From positions 62,001 through 126,000 of the forward strand of contig NZ_JAMHJQ010000013.1 of NCBI RefSeq assembly GCF_023534745.1: 64,000 nt of DNA, given 5' to 3'. The translations under genes and the position numbers were made by a program. Origin of the DNA: Streptomyces sp. 35G-GA-8. Its GTDB lineage: Bacteria > Actinomycetota > Actinomycetes > Streptomycetales > Streptomycetaceae. The notes beneath the pieces are model-generated. The model did not search any database. It saw nothing but the letters and a program-made list of their open reading frames with translations, and was not told the origin of the DNA. Each line of letters begins with the position of its first letter. Position 1 is the stretch's first letter. Below are positions 18,178 through 27,721 of the stretch, piece by piece.

Positions 18178-19069
18178 AGGGGTAGTCGGGGTGGGCCGGA
18201 GTCGGTCATGGCGGGTGGGGGCCGCCCCTCAGGTTTCAGTTTCGCGGCTCCGGGTCGGGCGTCAAGGGCGCTCCTTCGTCGCGTCGGCTTCGCCGATTCC
18301 GCTTCGCTCCACCCTTGACACCCAACCCTCCACCGCAAGTGCAGCTTTGAGGGGGGCGGCCCGGGGGGAGGGGTCCCGGGGGGCCTGTCTAGTGGACCGG
18401 CCCGGTTCCCGGCCTGCGGCCCGGTGGGCCCTGCGGGGCGCGCAGCAGTGGAGTGGGGCGGCCCGGCACCGGCAAAGCGACTGATCCCCGTGGGCGGCGG
18501 GGATTCATGCCCCGCTGGTGAGGCTGTGTGGGTGGTGGGGTGGGTGTGACTGATGAGGCGCTGAGTGGGCCGGTCAGAGGCGGTGATGTGTCGTGGGAAC
18601 GACTTAACCGAACTCAGGACGCATCACCGGCCTGAGAGCCCTGGAACAGCCCGCCAAACTGGGACATAGGGGGTGGGTGGCGGGTCCGTCTGCCTCCGTC
18701 GACAGGTGCAGGCGACAACGAGCCCGCACAGCGGGGCATGAGTCTCAACCACCCACTCGCATCAGCTCGCTGAGCCGGGGCCGGGCAACCCCACTCCACT
18801 GCCGCGCGCCCCGCAGGGCCCACCCACCCGAAAGCCGGGAGCACACCTTTGGACAAGGGAGCTTCCCCGGGGACCCCTCCCCCCGGGCCGCCCCCCTCAA
18901 AGCAGCACTTGCGGTGGAGGGGCGGGAGTCAAGGGTGACCCGAAGCGGAATCGGCGCAGCCGACGCGACGAAGGAGCGCCCTTGACGCCCAACCCGCAAC
19001 CGCGAAACTGAAACCTAAGGGGCGGCCCCCACCCGCCACCAAACCCCCCGGCCCACCCCGACTACCCCT
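18178..19069. repeat. Long inverted-repeat element, copy A (892 bp)
   Basis: The element begins with AGGGGTAGTCGGGGTGGGCC and ends with the reverse complement of that sequence. The outer arms, about 320 bases each, are imperfect inverted copies of each other and include the near-invariant block GGGCGTCAAGGGCGCTCC followed by TTCGTCGCGTCGGC. A non-palindromic core (about 18580-18720) contains the AACCGAACTCAGGACGCATC segment. The right arm is complete to the core; the left arm diverges after CATGCCCCGCTG. Copies B and C share all of these blocks, and copy A has the core in the opposite orientation to B. Short frames occur but none is shared intact by all copies. No transposase is present. It lies between a gene start (18087) and the 3' end of the RpiR gene (19113). 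Confidence 0.88.
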
Positions 19070-19112
19070 CGGCCCTGACCCGCACCCACCCAACCACCCA
19101 CTCACCCAACCC

Positions 19113-19949
19113 CTACTCCACAAACAACCCCCGCGCCGCCGCCCTCGCGTCGAATTCCTCCAGCCGCGCCTGCGCGTCCGGCAGCCCGTCGCACATCGCC
19201 TCCAGCAGCACCCGCCCCAGCAGCATCGGCGCGCATGCCGTGTCGAAGGCGAGACCCGTGCCGACCGCCGCCGGAATCAGCAGGTCGCTGTGTTTGGCCA
19301 CCGGCGCGAACGCCGAGTCGGCGACCGTCACCACCGTCAGCCCGTTCGACCGGGCGTACGCCAGCGCGTCCACGACCTCCTTCGGGTGGCGCGGCAGCGC
19401 GAAGCAGAGCAGCGCGCTCGCGCCCGCGGTCCCGGCCGCGTCGATCCGGTCGGCCAGCATCGTGCCGCCCTCGTCGAGCAGCCGTACGTCCGGATGGACC
19501 TTGGCCGCGAAGTAGGCGAAGCCGCGCGCCTGTGAGGAGGCGGCACGCAGGCCGAGGACCGGGAGCGGACGGGAGGCGGCGAGCAGCCGGCCCGCCTGTT
19601 CGACCGGGGCCGGATCGGCGAGGAGTTCGGCCAGCTGGCGCAGGTTCTCGATCTCGCCGCGTACGGCCTGCTGGTACTCGTTGTACGTCGACTCGCCCTC
19701 TTCCGTGCCGACGGGCGCGACATCGCGCAGATGTCTGCGCAGCGCCGGATAGCCGTCGAAGCCGAGCGCGACCGCGAAGCGGGTGACGGACGGCTGGCTG
19801 ACCCCCGCCAGCTCCGCCAGCTCGACGCTCGACAGGAAGGGCGCGTCCGCGGGCCGCCGCACCATGCTGTGCGCGATGCGTCGCTGAGTGGGGGTCAGCC
19901 GGTGGCCCTCGAAGAGCTGCTGGAGTCGGGCGGCAGGGCTGTCGCTCAT
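19113..19949 (-). CDS. RpiR-family transcriptional regulator
   Basis: The protein has 278 residues. The N-terminal helix-turn-helix (RpiR type, residues about 5-78) is visible in LTPTQRRIAHSMV and VELAELAGVSQPSVTRFAVALGF. The SIS domain, which binds phosphosugars or other small ligands, spans about 110-255 with VLGLRAASSQARGFAYF, ALLCFALPRHPKEVVDAL and VVTVADSAFAPVA. The ATG at 19947-19949 is used. It lies 139 bases downstream of the lyase gene on the same strand, separated by a tandem-repeat tract. It is the best local candidate to recognise the CAATCTATTCA motif at the lyase/transporter and hutU promoters. Target and ligand are inferred, not shown. Confidence 0.88.
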   Translation of the reverse strand: MSDSPAARLQQLFEGHRLTPTQRRIAHSMVRRPADAPFLSSVELAELAGVSQPSVTRFAVALGFDGYPALRRHLRDVAPVGTEEGESTYNEYQQAVRGEIENLRQLAELLADPAPVEQAGRLLAASRPLPVLGLRAASSQARGFAYFAAKVHPDVRLLDEGGTMLADRIDAAGTAGASALLCFALPRHPKEVVDALAYARSNGLTVVTVADSAFAPVAKHSDLLIPAAVGTGLAFDTACAPMLLGRVLLEAMCDGLPDAQARLEEFDARAAARGLFVE

Positions 19950-19982
19950 GCGATCCCCCTTGTCTGTTCGGTCTGTTCGGTC

Positions 19983-20103
19983 GGGTCAGTCGGGTCAGTC
20001 GGGTCGGTCTGTTCGGTCATCGTCAGGTCGTTCATCGCCAAGCCCATGACCGGATCGGTCATGGCCGGATCGGTCATGACCAGGTCGGTCATGACCAGGT
20101 CGG
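19983..20103. repeat. Short tandem repeats between lyase and RpiR genes
   Basis: Three copies of GGGTCAGTC-like 9-mers (19983-20008) are followed by 15-base units of the form CGGTCATGACCAGGT (20045-20103). Each unit includes the self-complementary GGTCATGACC. The tract overlaps the last five codons of the lyase gene, which explains its irregular C-terminus. Confidence 0.6.
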
Positions 20104-21711
20104 CCACGATCCGCCCGTCGGGGTCCGGCCGGGCGGAGCCGTCGTCGTCGCGTCGTTCGCCGAATCCGTCACCCGGTCCGGCACCCGGTCCGGCACCAGG
20201 TCGGTGAACCGGTCGAGCAGCGCGGCGGCGGCTGTCACATCATCGGTCAACGGCCGGTCGGCGGCCTCGTCCTGGAGTACGGTCTCGGCCAGTTCGAAGG
20301 CCCTGCCGACCGGAAGCCCCGGATCCGGCCGCAGTCCGCGCTGGCGCAGGGCCCGTACGGCGGCGACCAGTTCACAGCCGACGACCAGCCGGTACGCGCT
20401 CCCCAGGCGCAGGGTCTGGCGTGCGGCGAGCGAGGCGAAGCTCGCCTGCTCCTCGACGCCACGGGACAGTACCGCGTGCCCGAGCGAGGCCGGCGCCGAG
20501 AACGCCCGCAGATCGCCGAGGGCCGCCCCGGCCGCGTACTCCAGGATCATCACCCCCGAGCTCGCGGGCTCGGCGTCGGCGAGGAAGGGCCGCAGCCGGG
20601 TGAAGGCGGGCTCGTTGAGCGCGGAGAGCCGGGAGGTGGAGAGCCGCGCCGTCTGCACCAGCGAGAGCCTCAGGTGGTCGAGCGCCAGCGCGACCTGGGC
20701 CAGATAGAAGCCGCCGTGGTGGTACGCGGCGGGGATCGGGTCCGCCTCCGTGCCGGGCCGGATCAGCGGGTTCTCGGCGGCGGCGTTGATCTCGACGGCG
20801 AGGGCGTTCTCCAGCGCGTCGGCGGCGTCGCGCGCCGGGCCGTGTATCTGCGGGACACAGCGGAAGCCGTACGGGTCCTGGATCCGGCCGAGCGGCGGTC
20901 CCGGCCGTTCGGGGGCGCCGAGGATCGCCCGCATGTTCGCGGCGACGGCGTACGAGCCGGGGTGCGGGCGCGCGGCGTGCACGGGCTCCGCGTACGCCTC
21001 GTACGAGCCGTCGACGGCCAGCAGCGAGAGCGCGGCGACCAGTTCGGTGGCGGCGCACAGCCGGCGCAGTTCGTGGAGGGCGAGCGCGGACTGCCCGAGG
21101 GTGAGTGCGTTGCTGCTGATCAGGGCGAGGGCGTCGTTGTTGTCGAGGGGCTGCGCCTCGGGCGCCCGGCCGCCCTGCCAGGGGTGTTCACCGGCGAGGG
21201 CAAGACCCATCTGGGCGAGGGCCGCGATGTCGCCCGTACCGACCGAGCCGAACTCGTTGACCACGGGGTACGCGCCGGACTCCAGCGCCTCGCAGAGGGC
21301 GGTGACGACGGTCGGCCGCAGTCCGGCGCCGCCCGCGAGGAGCTGGTTGGCCCGTATGGCGAGCATGGCGCGGACCTCGCGGGCGGGCAGCGGGTCGCCG
21401 ATGGCGCCGGCGTGGCTGCGCAGCAGCCGCAGGCCGTGGTCGGCGGCGGCCTCGGTGGGCACGGCCTCGGTGCGGTTGGCGCCGACGCCGGTGGAGCGCC
21501 CGTACACCCGGCCGGAGGCGGCCAGCTCGCGCGCGACATGCCAGCTCTGTTCGACACGCTTCATCGCGTCGGTTCCGGGTACCGGACGAGCGGCGCCATC
21601 GGCCAGGCGTACGACATCGGTCACCGGGAGGCTCTGTCCGTCCAGTACGACGATGGCCGTGCTCGGGGTGGTGCGTGAGGCCGATGAGTCCATCATGTGG
21701 GACGACATCAT
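20089..21711 (-). CDS. Aromatic amino acid lyase homologue lacking the MIO Ala-Ser-Gly triad
   Basis: The protein has 540 residues and the HAL/PAL/TAL fold by sequence: YGRSTGVG with the catalytic-loop Tyr70, IQDPYGFRCVPQ, and NAAAENPLI. In true family lyases the loop reads GSVGASGDL, and Ala-Ser-Gly cyclises to the electrophilic MIO group. Here residues 155-161 read GSVGTGD, so one residue is missing and Ser is replaced by Thr159. MIO formation should be impaired, so the call histidine ammonia-lyase is not safe. AAGGAGG lies nine bases before the ATG. The gene is divergent from an OpuC-type quaternary amine transporter and followed by an RpiR regulator. Elimination of trimethylamine from a betaine such as hercynine, which does not need MIO in principle, is my inference. 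The last 60 residues are irregular. Confidence 0.75.
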   Translation of the reverse strand: MMSSHMMDSSASRTTPSTAIVVLDGQSLPVTDVVRLADGAARPVPGTDAMKRVEQSWHVARELAASGRVYGRSTGVGANRTEAVPTEAAADHGLRLLRSHAGAIGDPLPAREVRAMLAIRANQLLAGGAGLRPTVVTALCEALESGAYPVVNEFGSVGTGDIAALAQMGLALAGEHPWQGGRAPEAQPLDNNDALALISSNALTLGQSALALHELRRLCAATELVAALSLLAVDGSYEAYAEPVHAARPHPGSYAVAANMRAILGAPERPGPPLGRIQDPYGFRCVPQIHGPARDAADALENALAVEINAAAENPLIRPGTEADPIPAAYHHGGFYLAQVALALDHLRLSLVQTARLSTSRLSALNEPAFTRLRPFLADAEPASSGVMILEYAAGAALGDLRAFSAPASLGHAVLSRGVEEQASFASLAARQTLRLGSAYRLVVGCELVAAVRALRQRGLRPDPGLPVGRAFELAETVLQDEAADRPLTDDVTAAAALLDRFTDLVPDRVPDRVTDSANDATTTAPPGRTPTGGSWPTWS

Positions 21712-21788
21712 GCGCGAACGCCTCCTTATCGGACGCTATGTCTTGCCCTGCGGCCATCCGTAACGAGTGATTTACCCGGGGGCATTGA

Positions 21789-21799
21789 CAATCTATTCA
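21789..21799. promoter_or_regulatory. Candidate operator CAATCTATTCA between lyase and transporter
   Basis: This 11-mer is identical to that at 13469-13479 upstream of hutU. It lies 78 bases upstream of the lyase start and 64 bases upstream of the transporter ATPase start, so it could control both. A -35-like TTGACA (21785-21790) overlaps it on the plus strand. No third copy was found by eye in the window. Confidence 0.5.
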
Positions 21800-21862
21800 G
21801 ACAACGAGAACTCTGCATGACTATATGCAGCCGGGCAAGGGACGCGGGGCAAGGGACGACTG

Positions 21863-23007
<1,145 letters not shown>

Positions 23008-23011
<4 letters not shown>

Positions 23012-23667
23012 CCATCGAGTGGGCGTGGATATCCGACCACGCGGGCGATCTCACCTCCCTCACCCTCTCCCATCTCCAGGCCGCCCTGACCGCCGTGCTC
23101 CTCGGGCTGCTGATCTCGCTCCCGCTGGCGGTGCTCGCCCATCGCGTCCGGCCGCTGCGCGGCTTCCTCCTCGGGCTCTCCAACGTCCTGTTCACGATCC
23201 CGTCCATCGCGGTGTTCGTGCTGCTGCTGCCCGTATCCGGGCTGACCAGGACCACCACCGTCATCGGCCTGACGATCTACACGCTGGTCGTCCTGCTGCG
23301 GAACACCGTCGAGGGACTGGACTCCGTCCCGGCCAAGGCGCGCGAGGCCGCCGTCGCCATGGGCACGCGCCCCCTGCGTACGCTCCTCACCGTCGAACTG
23401 CCCCTCGCGCTCCCCGTGATCATGGCGGGCGTACGGATCGCCACCGTCATGTCGATCTCACTGGTCAGCGTCGCGACCTATATCGGCGACGGCGGCCTCG
23501 GCCAGCTCTTCACCGACGGCTTCCAGCGCAACTTCCCCACCCCGGTGGTCGTCGGCGTCGTGCTGACCCTGCTGCTCGCGCTGGTCGCGGACGCCCTGCT
23601 GGTGGCCGTGCAGTACGTGCTCACCCCCTGGACGAGGCAGCGGCAACCGAAGAGTGGGAAGGCCTGA
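23008..23667 (+). CDS. OpuC-type ABC transporter permease 1
   Basis: The protein has 219 residues with five to six hydrophobic segments. The binding-protein-dependent transport (EAA) loop is visible as LDSVPAKAREAAVAMGTRPLRTLLTVELPLALP (about residues 103-135). The N-terminal HLQAALTAVLLGLLISLPLAV and the segment ISLVSVATYIGDGGLGQLF are typical of OpuCB/OpuCD-like permeases. It is coupled to the ATPase by ATGA and lies six bases before permease 2. Together the two permeases form the membrane channel. Confidence 0.9.
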
Positions 23668-23673
23668 CCCGAC

Positions 23674-24339
23674 ATGTACGAACTCTTCAAGGACCTCGGC
23701 TCCTGGCTGGTGTCGAGCGAGCAGTGGACGGGCCCGGACGGCATCGGGCACCGCCTCGCCGAGCACCTCCAGTACTCGCTGATCGCGACGGTCATCGCCG
23801 CGCTGATCGCGCTGCCCCTCGGGCTGCTCATCGGGCACACCGGCCGGGGCGCGTTCCTCGCCATCAACCTCGCCTCGTTCGGCCGCGCCCTGCCCACGGT
23901 CGGGCTCGTCGTGCTGGTCTTCCTGGCCAGCGGGCTGTCCATGACGCCGGTGTACGTGGCGCTGGTGGCCCTCGCCATTCCGTCCATCGTGACCAATACG
24001 TACGCCGGGATGACCGCGGTCGACCCGGAGGTGAAGGACGCGGCCAAGGGCCAGGGCATGCGCGGCCGTCAGGTGCTGCTCCAGGTCGAGATCCCGCTCG
24101 CGCTGCCGCTGATCATGACCGGGCTGCGGCTCGCGCTGATCCAGGTGGTGGCGACGGCGACCATCGCCGCGTACGTCAGTTTCGGCGGGCTCGGCCGGTA
24201 CGTCTTCGACGGTCTGGCCCAGCGCGACCTGGTCCAGGTCCTGGGCGGAGCCGTGCTGGTCGCGGTCGTCGCCGTGGCCCTCGATCTGGCGCTGTCCGGG
24301 CTTCAGCGCGTCCTCTTCCGCCACCGCACCGCCGCCTAG
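23674..24339 (+). CDS. OpuC-type ABC transporter permease 2
   Basis: The protein has 221 residues and is a paralogue of permease 1. The EAA loop is VDPEVKDAAKGQGMRGRQVLLQVEIPLALPLIM, and the last helices read VVATATIAAYVSFGGLGRYVFDG. Five to six membrane segments are evident. It begins six bases after permease 1 and ends 13 bases before the binding-protein gene, consistent with one four-gene operon for uptake. Confidence 0.9.
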   Translation: MYELFKDLGSWLVSSEQWTGPDGIGHRLAEHLQYSLIATVIAALIALPLGLLIGHTGRGAFLAINLASFGRALPTVGLVVLVFLASGLSMTPVYVALVALAIPSIVTNTYAGMTAVDPEVKDAAKGQGMRGRQVLLQVEIPLALPLIMTGLRLALIQVVATATIAAYVSFGGLGRYVFDGLAQRDLVQVLGGAVLVAVVAVALDLALSGLQRVLFRHRTAA

Positions 24340-24352
24340 GGAGACCACTCCA

Positions 24353-25318
24353 GTGACTTCGGACCGACCCACACACACCACCATGAACCGGCGCAGGCTC
24401 CTCGGCGGACTCTTCGCCGCGGCCGCCGTCCCCGCGCTCGCCGCGTGCAGCAGCGGGATCACCTCCCTCGACGGCCAGGGCGGCGGCGGGAGCGGCGGCG
24501 GCTCCAGCGCCGGCGGCATCACCATCGGCACCGCCAACTTCACCGAGAACCAGATCCTCGGCTACCTCTACGCCGCCGCGCTCGGCTCCGCCGGGGTGAA
24601 GACGACGGTCCGCCCCAACCTCGGCACCCGCGAGATCCTGATCCCGGCGCTCAAGGGCGGCGACATCGATCTGCTCCCCGAGTACCAGGGCGCGCTGCTG
24701 CACTACCTCGACCCCAAGGCGACCGCCACGGAGGAGGGCGAGATGCAGAACGCCCTCGCCGTCGTCCTCCCCGCGGGCCTCCAGATCCTCCCGTACGGGA
24801 AGGCCGAGGACTCCGACGCCTTCGCCGTCACCCGCGAGACCGCCGACAAGTACGGCCTCAGAACGCTGGCGGACCTGAAGAAGCAGAACGGCAAGCTGGT
24901 CATCGGCGCGGCGCCCGAGGTGAAGAAGCGGGTCGTGGGCGTCGTCGGGCTCAAGGACGTGTACGGGGTGGAGTTCAAGGAGTTCAAGTCGCTGGACTCC
25001 TCGGGACCGCTGGTCAAGGGCGCGTTGAAAAAGGGCGATGTGGATGTCGCCAATCTCTTCACCACGGACACGGACATCGCCGCCGAGGGCTGGGTGGTCC
25101 TGACCGACCCCAAGAACCTCGTCCCCGGCCAGCACATCGTCCCGCTGATCGCCGACCGCAAGGCCGACTCCGCCGTGCGCAAGGCGCTGGCGCGGCTGGG
25201 CAACGCCCTGACGACCGAGGCCCTGACGGAGCTCAACCGCCAGGTGGACAAGGACAAGAAGGACCCGGAGGACGTCGCGAACGCCTGGGCGGCGGATCAC
25301 GGTCTGGCGACCGCCTGA
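24353..25318 (+). CDS. OpuCC/ProX-type substrate-binding lipoprotein
   Basis: The protein has 321 residues. A signal sequence with two arginines (MNRRRLLGGLF) ends in the lipobox LAAC, with the acylated Cys at about residue 33, followed by a Gly/Ser-rich linker. The mature domain opens with GITIGTANFTENQILGYL, the hallmark of quaternary-amine-binding OpuAC proteins, and keeps ALKGGDIDLLPEYQG. It captures substrate outside the membrane and delivers it to the two permeases. The GTG at 24353 follows GGGAG; the ATG at 24383 is an alternative start. This family also includes ergothioneine-binding EgtU proteins, so specificity is open. Confidence 0.9.
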   Translation: MTSDRPTHTTMNRRRLLGGLFAAAAVPALAACSSGITSLDGQGGGGSGGGSSAGGITIGTANFTENQILGYLYAAALGSAGVKTTVRPNLGTREILIPALKGGDIDLLPEYQGALLHYLDPKATATEEGEMQNALAVVLPAGLQILPYGKAEDSDAFAVTRETADKYGLRTLADLKKQNGKLVIGAAPEVKKRVVGVVGLKDVYGVEFKEFKSLDSSGPLVKGALKKGDVDVANLFTTDTDIAAEGWVVLTDPKNLVPGQHIVPLIADRKADSAVRKALARLGNALTTEALTELNRQVDKDKKDPEDVANAWAADHGLATA

Positions 25319-25325
25319 GAACGGG

Positions 25326-25362
25326 CCCCGGGACTCCTCGGGGAAAAACGGGGGCTAGCCCC
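25326..25362 (+). terminator. Two adjacent hairpins after the transporter operon
   Basis: CCCCG/CGGGG around GGACTCCT, five A residues, then GGGG-CTAG-CCCC form two hairpins immediately after the binding-protein stop at 25318. This is consistent with transcription ending before the gene at 25401. No T tract is present. Confidence 0.4.
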
Positions 25363-25400
25363 AATGCGCCGACGACGTCCCGCTCCGTACCGTGGCCGTC

Positions 25401-25823
25401 ATGGAAGCCCGCGACCCTGAGCTCAAGAAGGAGCTCGACGCCACCCTCCAGGCCCGTAACGAGCTGGGGGCGGACTACGAGCCCGCACTGATCGAGTCGT
25501 TCCTCGAAAAGGTGGAACAGCGTATGGACGGGATGACCGACCGCCATGTCCGGCGGCGACTCGCCGAGCAGCAGATGGTGGCCGCCCGCGGCGGTGGCCA
25601 GCGGCCGGCTGCCGCCGGGTCGGGGTTCGGCGAACGCTTCGGGTTCGGCGTGATCTCGCTGGTCCTCGCCATTCCGCTGACCGCCATAGCCGCGGTGAAC
25701 ACCGGCATCGAGGGGCTGGTCGTCTGCTGGCTGGGCATCGTCGCGGTGAACGCGGTGCACGCCGTCCGGGGCCGGCCCTGGCCGGACCGGAAGCGGCGCG
25801 AAGCCTCCGACTGGGAGGAATGA
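25401..25823 (+). CDS. Small membrane protein with charged N-terminal helix
   Basis: The protein has 140 residues. The first 65 residues are highly charged and helical (ELKKELDATLQARNELG, then LIESFLEKVEQRMDG), perhaps a coiled coil. Two hydrophobic segments follow: about 79-97 (FGVISLVLAIPLTAIAAVN) and about 102-118 (GLVVCWLGIVAVNAVHAV). The C-terminus is basic. The ATG at 25401 is preferred over the GTG nine bases upstream, because the family-like MEARDPELKKEL start fits; neither has a strong ribosome-binding site. Similar small proteins are common in Streptomyces. Function is unknown. Confidence 0.68.
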   Translation: MEARDPELKKELDATLQARNELGADYEPALIESFLEKVEQRMDGMTDRHVRRRLAEQQMVAARGGGQRPAAAGSGFGERFGFGVISLVLAIPLTAIAAVNTGIEGLVVCWLGIVAVNAVHAVRGRPWPDRKRREASDWEE

Positions 25824-26185
25824 CCGGGGGCGAAGCCTCCGGCCGGTGGACATCACCGGGGGCGGTCCCGCCGGGGAAGGTCCACGCGAAAGAGGTATGT
25901 CGCGGGGACCGCCGCACCCCCGTTACCGGGGGGCGGGACGACGACGGTCCCCGCGAGGGACACGCTCCGGGTCAGGGCCGGGTTTCGTGTCCGGGCGTCC
26001 ATGGAGGTCCGGGAGCCGCTCCGGAAGTCCTTGACGCCGACAACAGCCACTCTGTCGGACGCGTGTTAAGCCGGTGCTGCGGTGACGTGTCGCGCTCGTA
26101 CCACTTTCGCGAACCCGCGCCTTCGCCCGCCCACGGCGCCCCGCCGGACGGTACCCGGCGAGGCTCGCGTCCCTGCCTCCCGCCC
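25824..26185. other. Intergenic 362 bases between convergent genes, no gene seen
   Basis: No frame here has convincing codon bias on either strand. The stretch has several GC-rich complementary segments (for example GGCGGTCCCGCC, and GGGGACCGCCGC near ACGACGGTCCCC), which could end transcription from either side. No tRNA or riboswitch was recognised. Confidence 0.5.
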
Positions 26186-27580
26186 TTACTTCACGTCCTT
26201 CGAGAGGTACGCCAGCAGATCCTGCCTGCTCACGACGCCTGTCGGCTTGCCCTCCACCAGCACGATCGCGGCGTCGGACCCATTCGAACCGCTCAGCGCC
26301 GCCATCAGATCGGCCACCGGCTCGCCGGAGCCCACCTGCGGCAGCGGGGAGGACATGTGCTTCTCCAGCGGGTCACCGAGCGAGGCGCGCCGGGTGAACA
26401 GCGCGTCCAGCAGCTCCCGCTCCACGACCGAGCCGATGACCTCCGCGGCCATCACGTCCGGGTGGCCGGCGCCCGGCTTCACGATCGGCATCTGCGAGAC
26501 GCCGTACTCCCGCAGCACCTCGATGGCCTCGCCGACCGTCTCCTCCGGGTGCATATGGACGAGCGTCGGGATGGCGCCCTCCTTGTGCCGCAGGACGTCA
26601 CCGACGCTCGCCGCGTCGCCGCCCTGCTCCAGGAAGCCGTAGTCGTTCATCCACTCGTCGTTGAAGATCTTGCTGAGATAGCCCCGGCCGCTGTCCGGCA
26701 GCAGGACAACCACGACATCGTCCGGGCCGAGCCCCTCGGCGACCTTGAGCGCGGCCACGACCGCCATGCCGCAGGAGCCGCCGACGAGCAGGCCCTCTTC
26801 CTTGGCGAGGCGCCGGGTCATCTGGAAGGAGTCCTTGTCGGACACGGCGACGATCTCGTCCGTGACCGTACGGTCGTACGCCGTCGGCCAGAAGTCCTCG
26901 CCGACGCCCTCGACCAGATAGGGCCGGCCGGAACCGCCCGAGTAGACCGACCCCTCGGGGTCCGCGCCCACGATCCGTACGCGCCCGTCGCTCGCCTCCT
27001 TGAGGAAGCGTCCGGTCCCGCTGATGGTGCCGCCCGTGCCGACGCCCGCGACGAAATGGGTGATCTTCCCGTCCGTCTGCTTCCACAGCTCGGGACCGGT
27101 CGTCTCGTAGTGCGAGCGCGGGTTGTTCGGGTTGCTGTACTGGTCCGGCTTCCAGGCCCCGGGCGTCTCGCGGACCAGCCGGTCGGAGACGTTGTAGTAG
27201 GAGTCGGGGTGATCGGGATCGACGGCCGTCGGGCAGACGACGACCTCGGCGCCGTAGGCCCGGAGCACATTGATCTTGTCCGTGGAGACCTTGTCGGGGC
27301 AGACGAAGATGCACTTGTAGCCCTTGCGCTGGGCCACGATGGCGAGGCCGACGCCGGTGTTGCCGCTCGTCGGTTCGACGATCGTGCCGCCGGGCTTGAG
27401 CTCCCCGCTCTCCTCCGAGGCCTCGATCATGCGCAGGGCGATGCGGTCCTTCACCGAACCGCCGGGGTTGAAGTATTCGACCTTGGCCAGGACTGTCGCC
27501 TGAATGCCTTCGGTCACGCTGGTCAGCTTAAGCAGCGGGGTATTGCCAACCAGACTGATCATCGAGTCGTGGAATTGCAC
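26186..27580 (-). CDS. cbs: Cystathionine beta-synthase
   Basis: The protein has 464 residues. It condenses serine and homocysteine to cystathionine using PLP, the first step of reverse transsulfuration. The PLP lysine is K44 in NPGGSVKDR. The substrate loop EPTSGNTGVGLA and the phosphate-binding GTGGTISGTGRFL are clear. Two CBS domains occupy roughly 335-464, as in actinobacterial enzymes; no heme domain is present. The GTG at 27578-27580 is selected because GGAG lies seven bases upstream; upstream in-frame ATG codons lack a site. It is divergent from the SGNH hydrolase at 27722. Confidence 0.92.
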   Translation of the reverse strand: MQFHDSMISLVGNTPLLKLTSVTEGIQATVLAKVEYFNPGGSVKDRIALRMIEASEESGELKPGGTIVEPTSGNTGVGLAIVAQRKGYKCIFVCPDKVSTDKINVLRAYGAEVVVCPTAVDPDHPDSYYNVSDRLVRETPGAWKPDQYSNPNNPRSHYETTGPELWKQTDGKITHFVAGVGTGGTISGTGRFLKEASDGRVRIVGADPEGSVYSGGSGRPYLVEGVGEDFWPTAYDRTVTDEIVAVSDKDSFQMTRRLAKEEGLLVGGSCGMAVVAALKVAEGLGPDDVVVVLLPDSGRGYLSKIFNDEWMNDYGFLEQGGDAASVGDVLRHKEGAIPTLVHMHPEETVGEAIEVLREYGVSQMPIVKPGAGHPDVMAAEVIGSVVERELLDALFTRRASLGDPLEKHMSSPLPQVGSGEPVADLMAALSGSNGSDAAIVLVEGKPTGVVSRQDLLAYLSKDVK

Positions 27581-27721
27581 CGTAGTCTCCGGGGTCTCCG
27601 TGATGGTGCGGCCAGCGTATGCGCACACGCGCGAGATTGGGTGACAGTCCTTACGGGGCAGTTAGCTGGTGTGCGCACACGTACTCGTGCGTACGGCGGC
27701 TCGGAGGAGGTGGCTCGGACT

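Noticed and set aside
18178-18184. Target-site duplications flanking the palindromic elements
   Set aside because: Copy A has a possible CGGCC on both sides, but copy B has none and the flanks of copy C are complementary rather than directly repeated.
18178-19069. Short protein ending ADATKERP repeated in the palindromic elements
   Set aside because: A similar tail frame can be read in several copies, but starts and lengths differ, there is no ribosome-binding site, and the frame breaks in copy B; similarity is explained by the DNA repeat.
20089-21711. Calling the lyase histidine ammonia-lyase (hutH)
   Set aside because: The MIO-forming Ala-Ser-Gly is missing, and the gene is grouped with a quaternary amine transporter rather than the hut operon.
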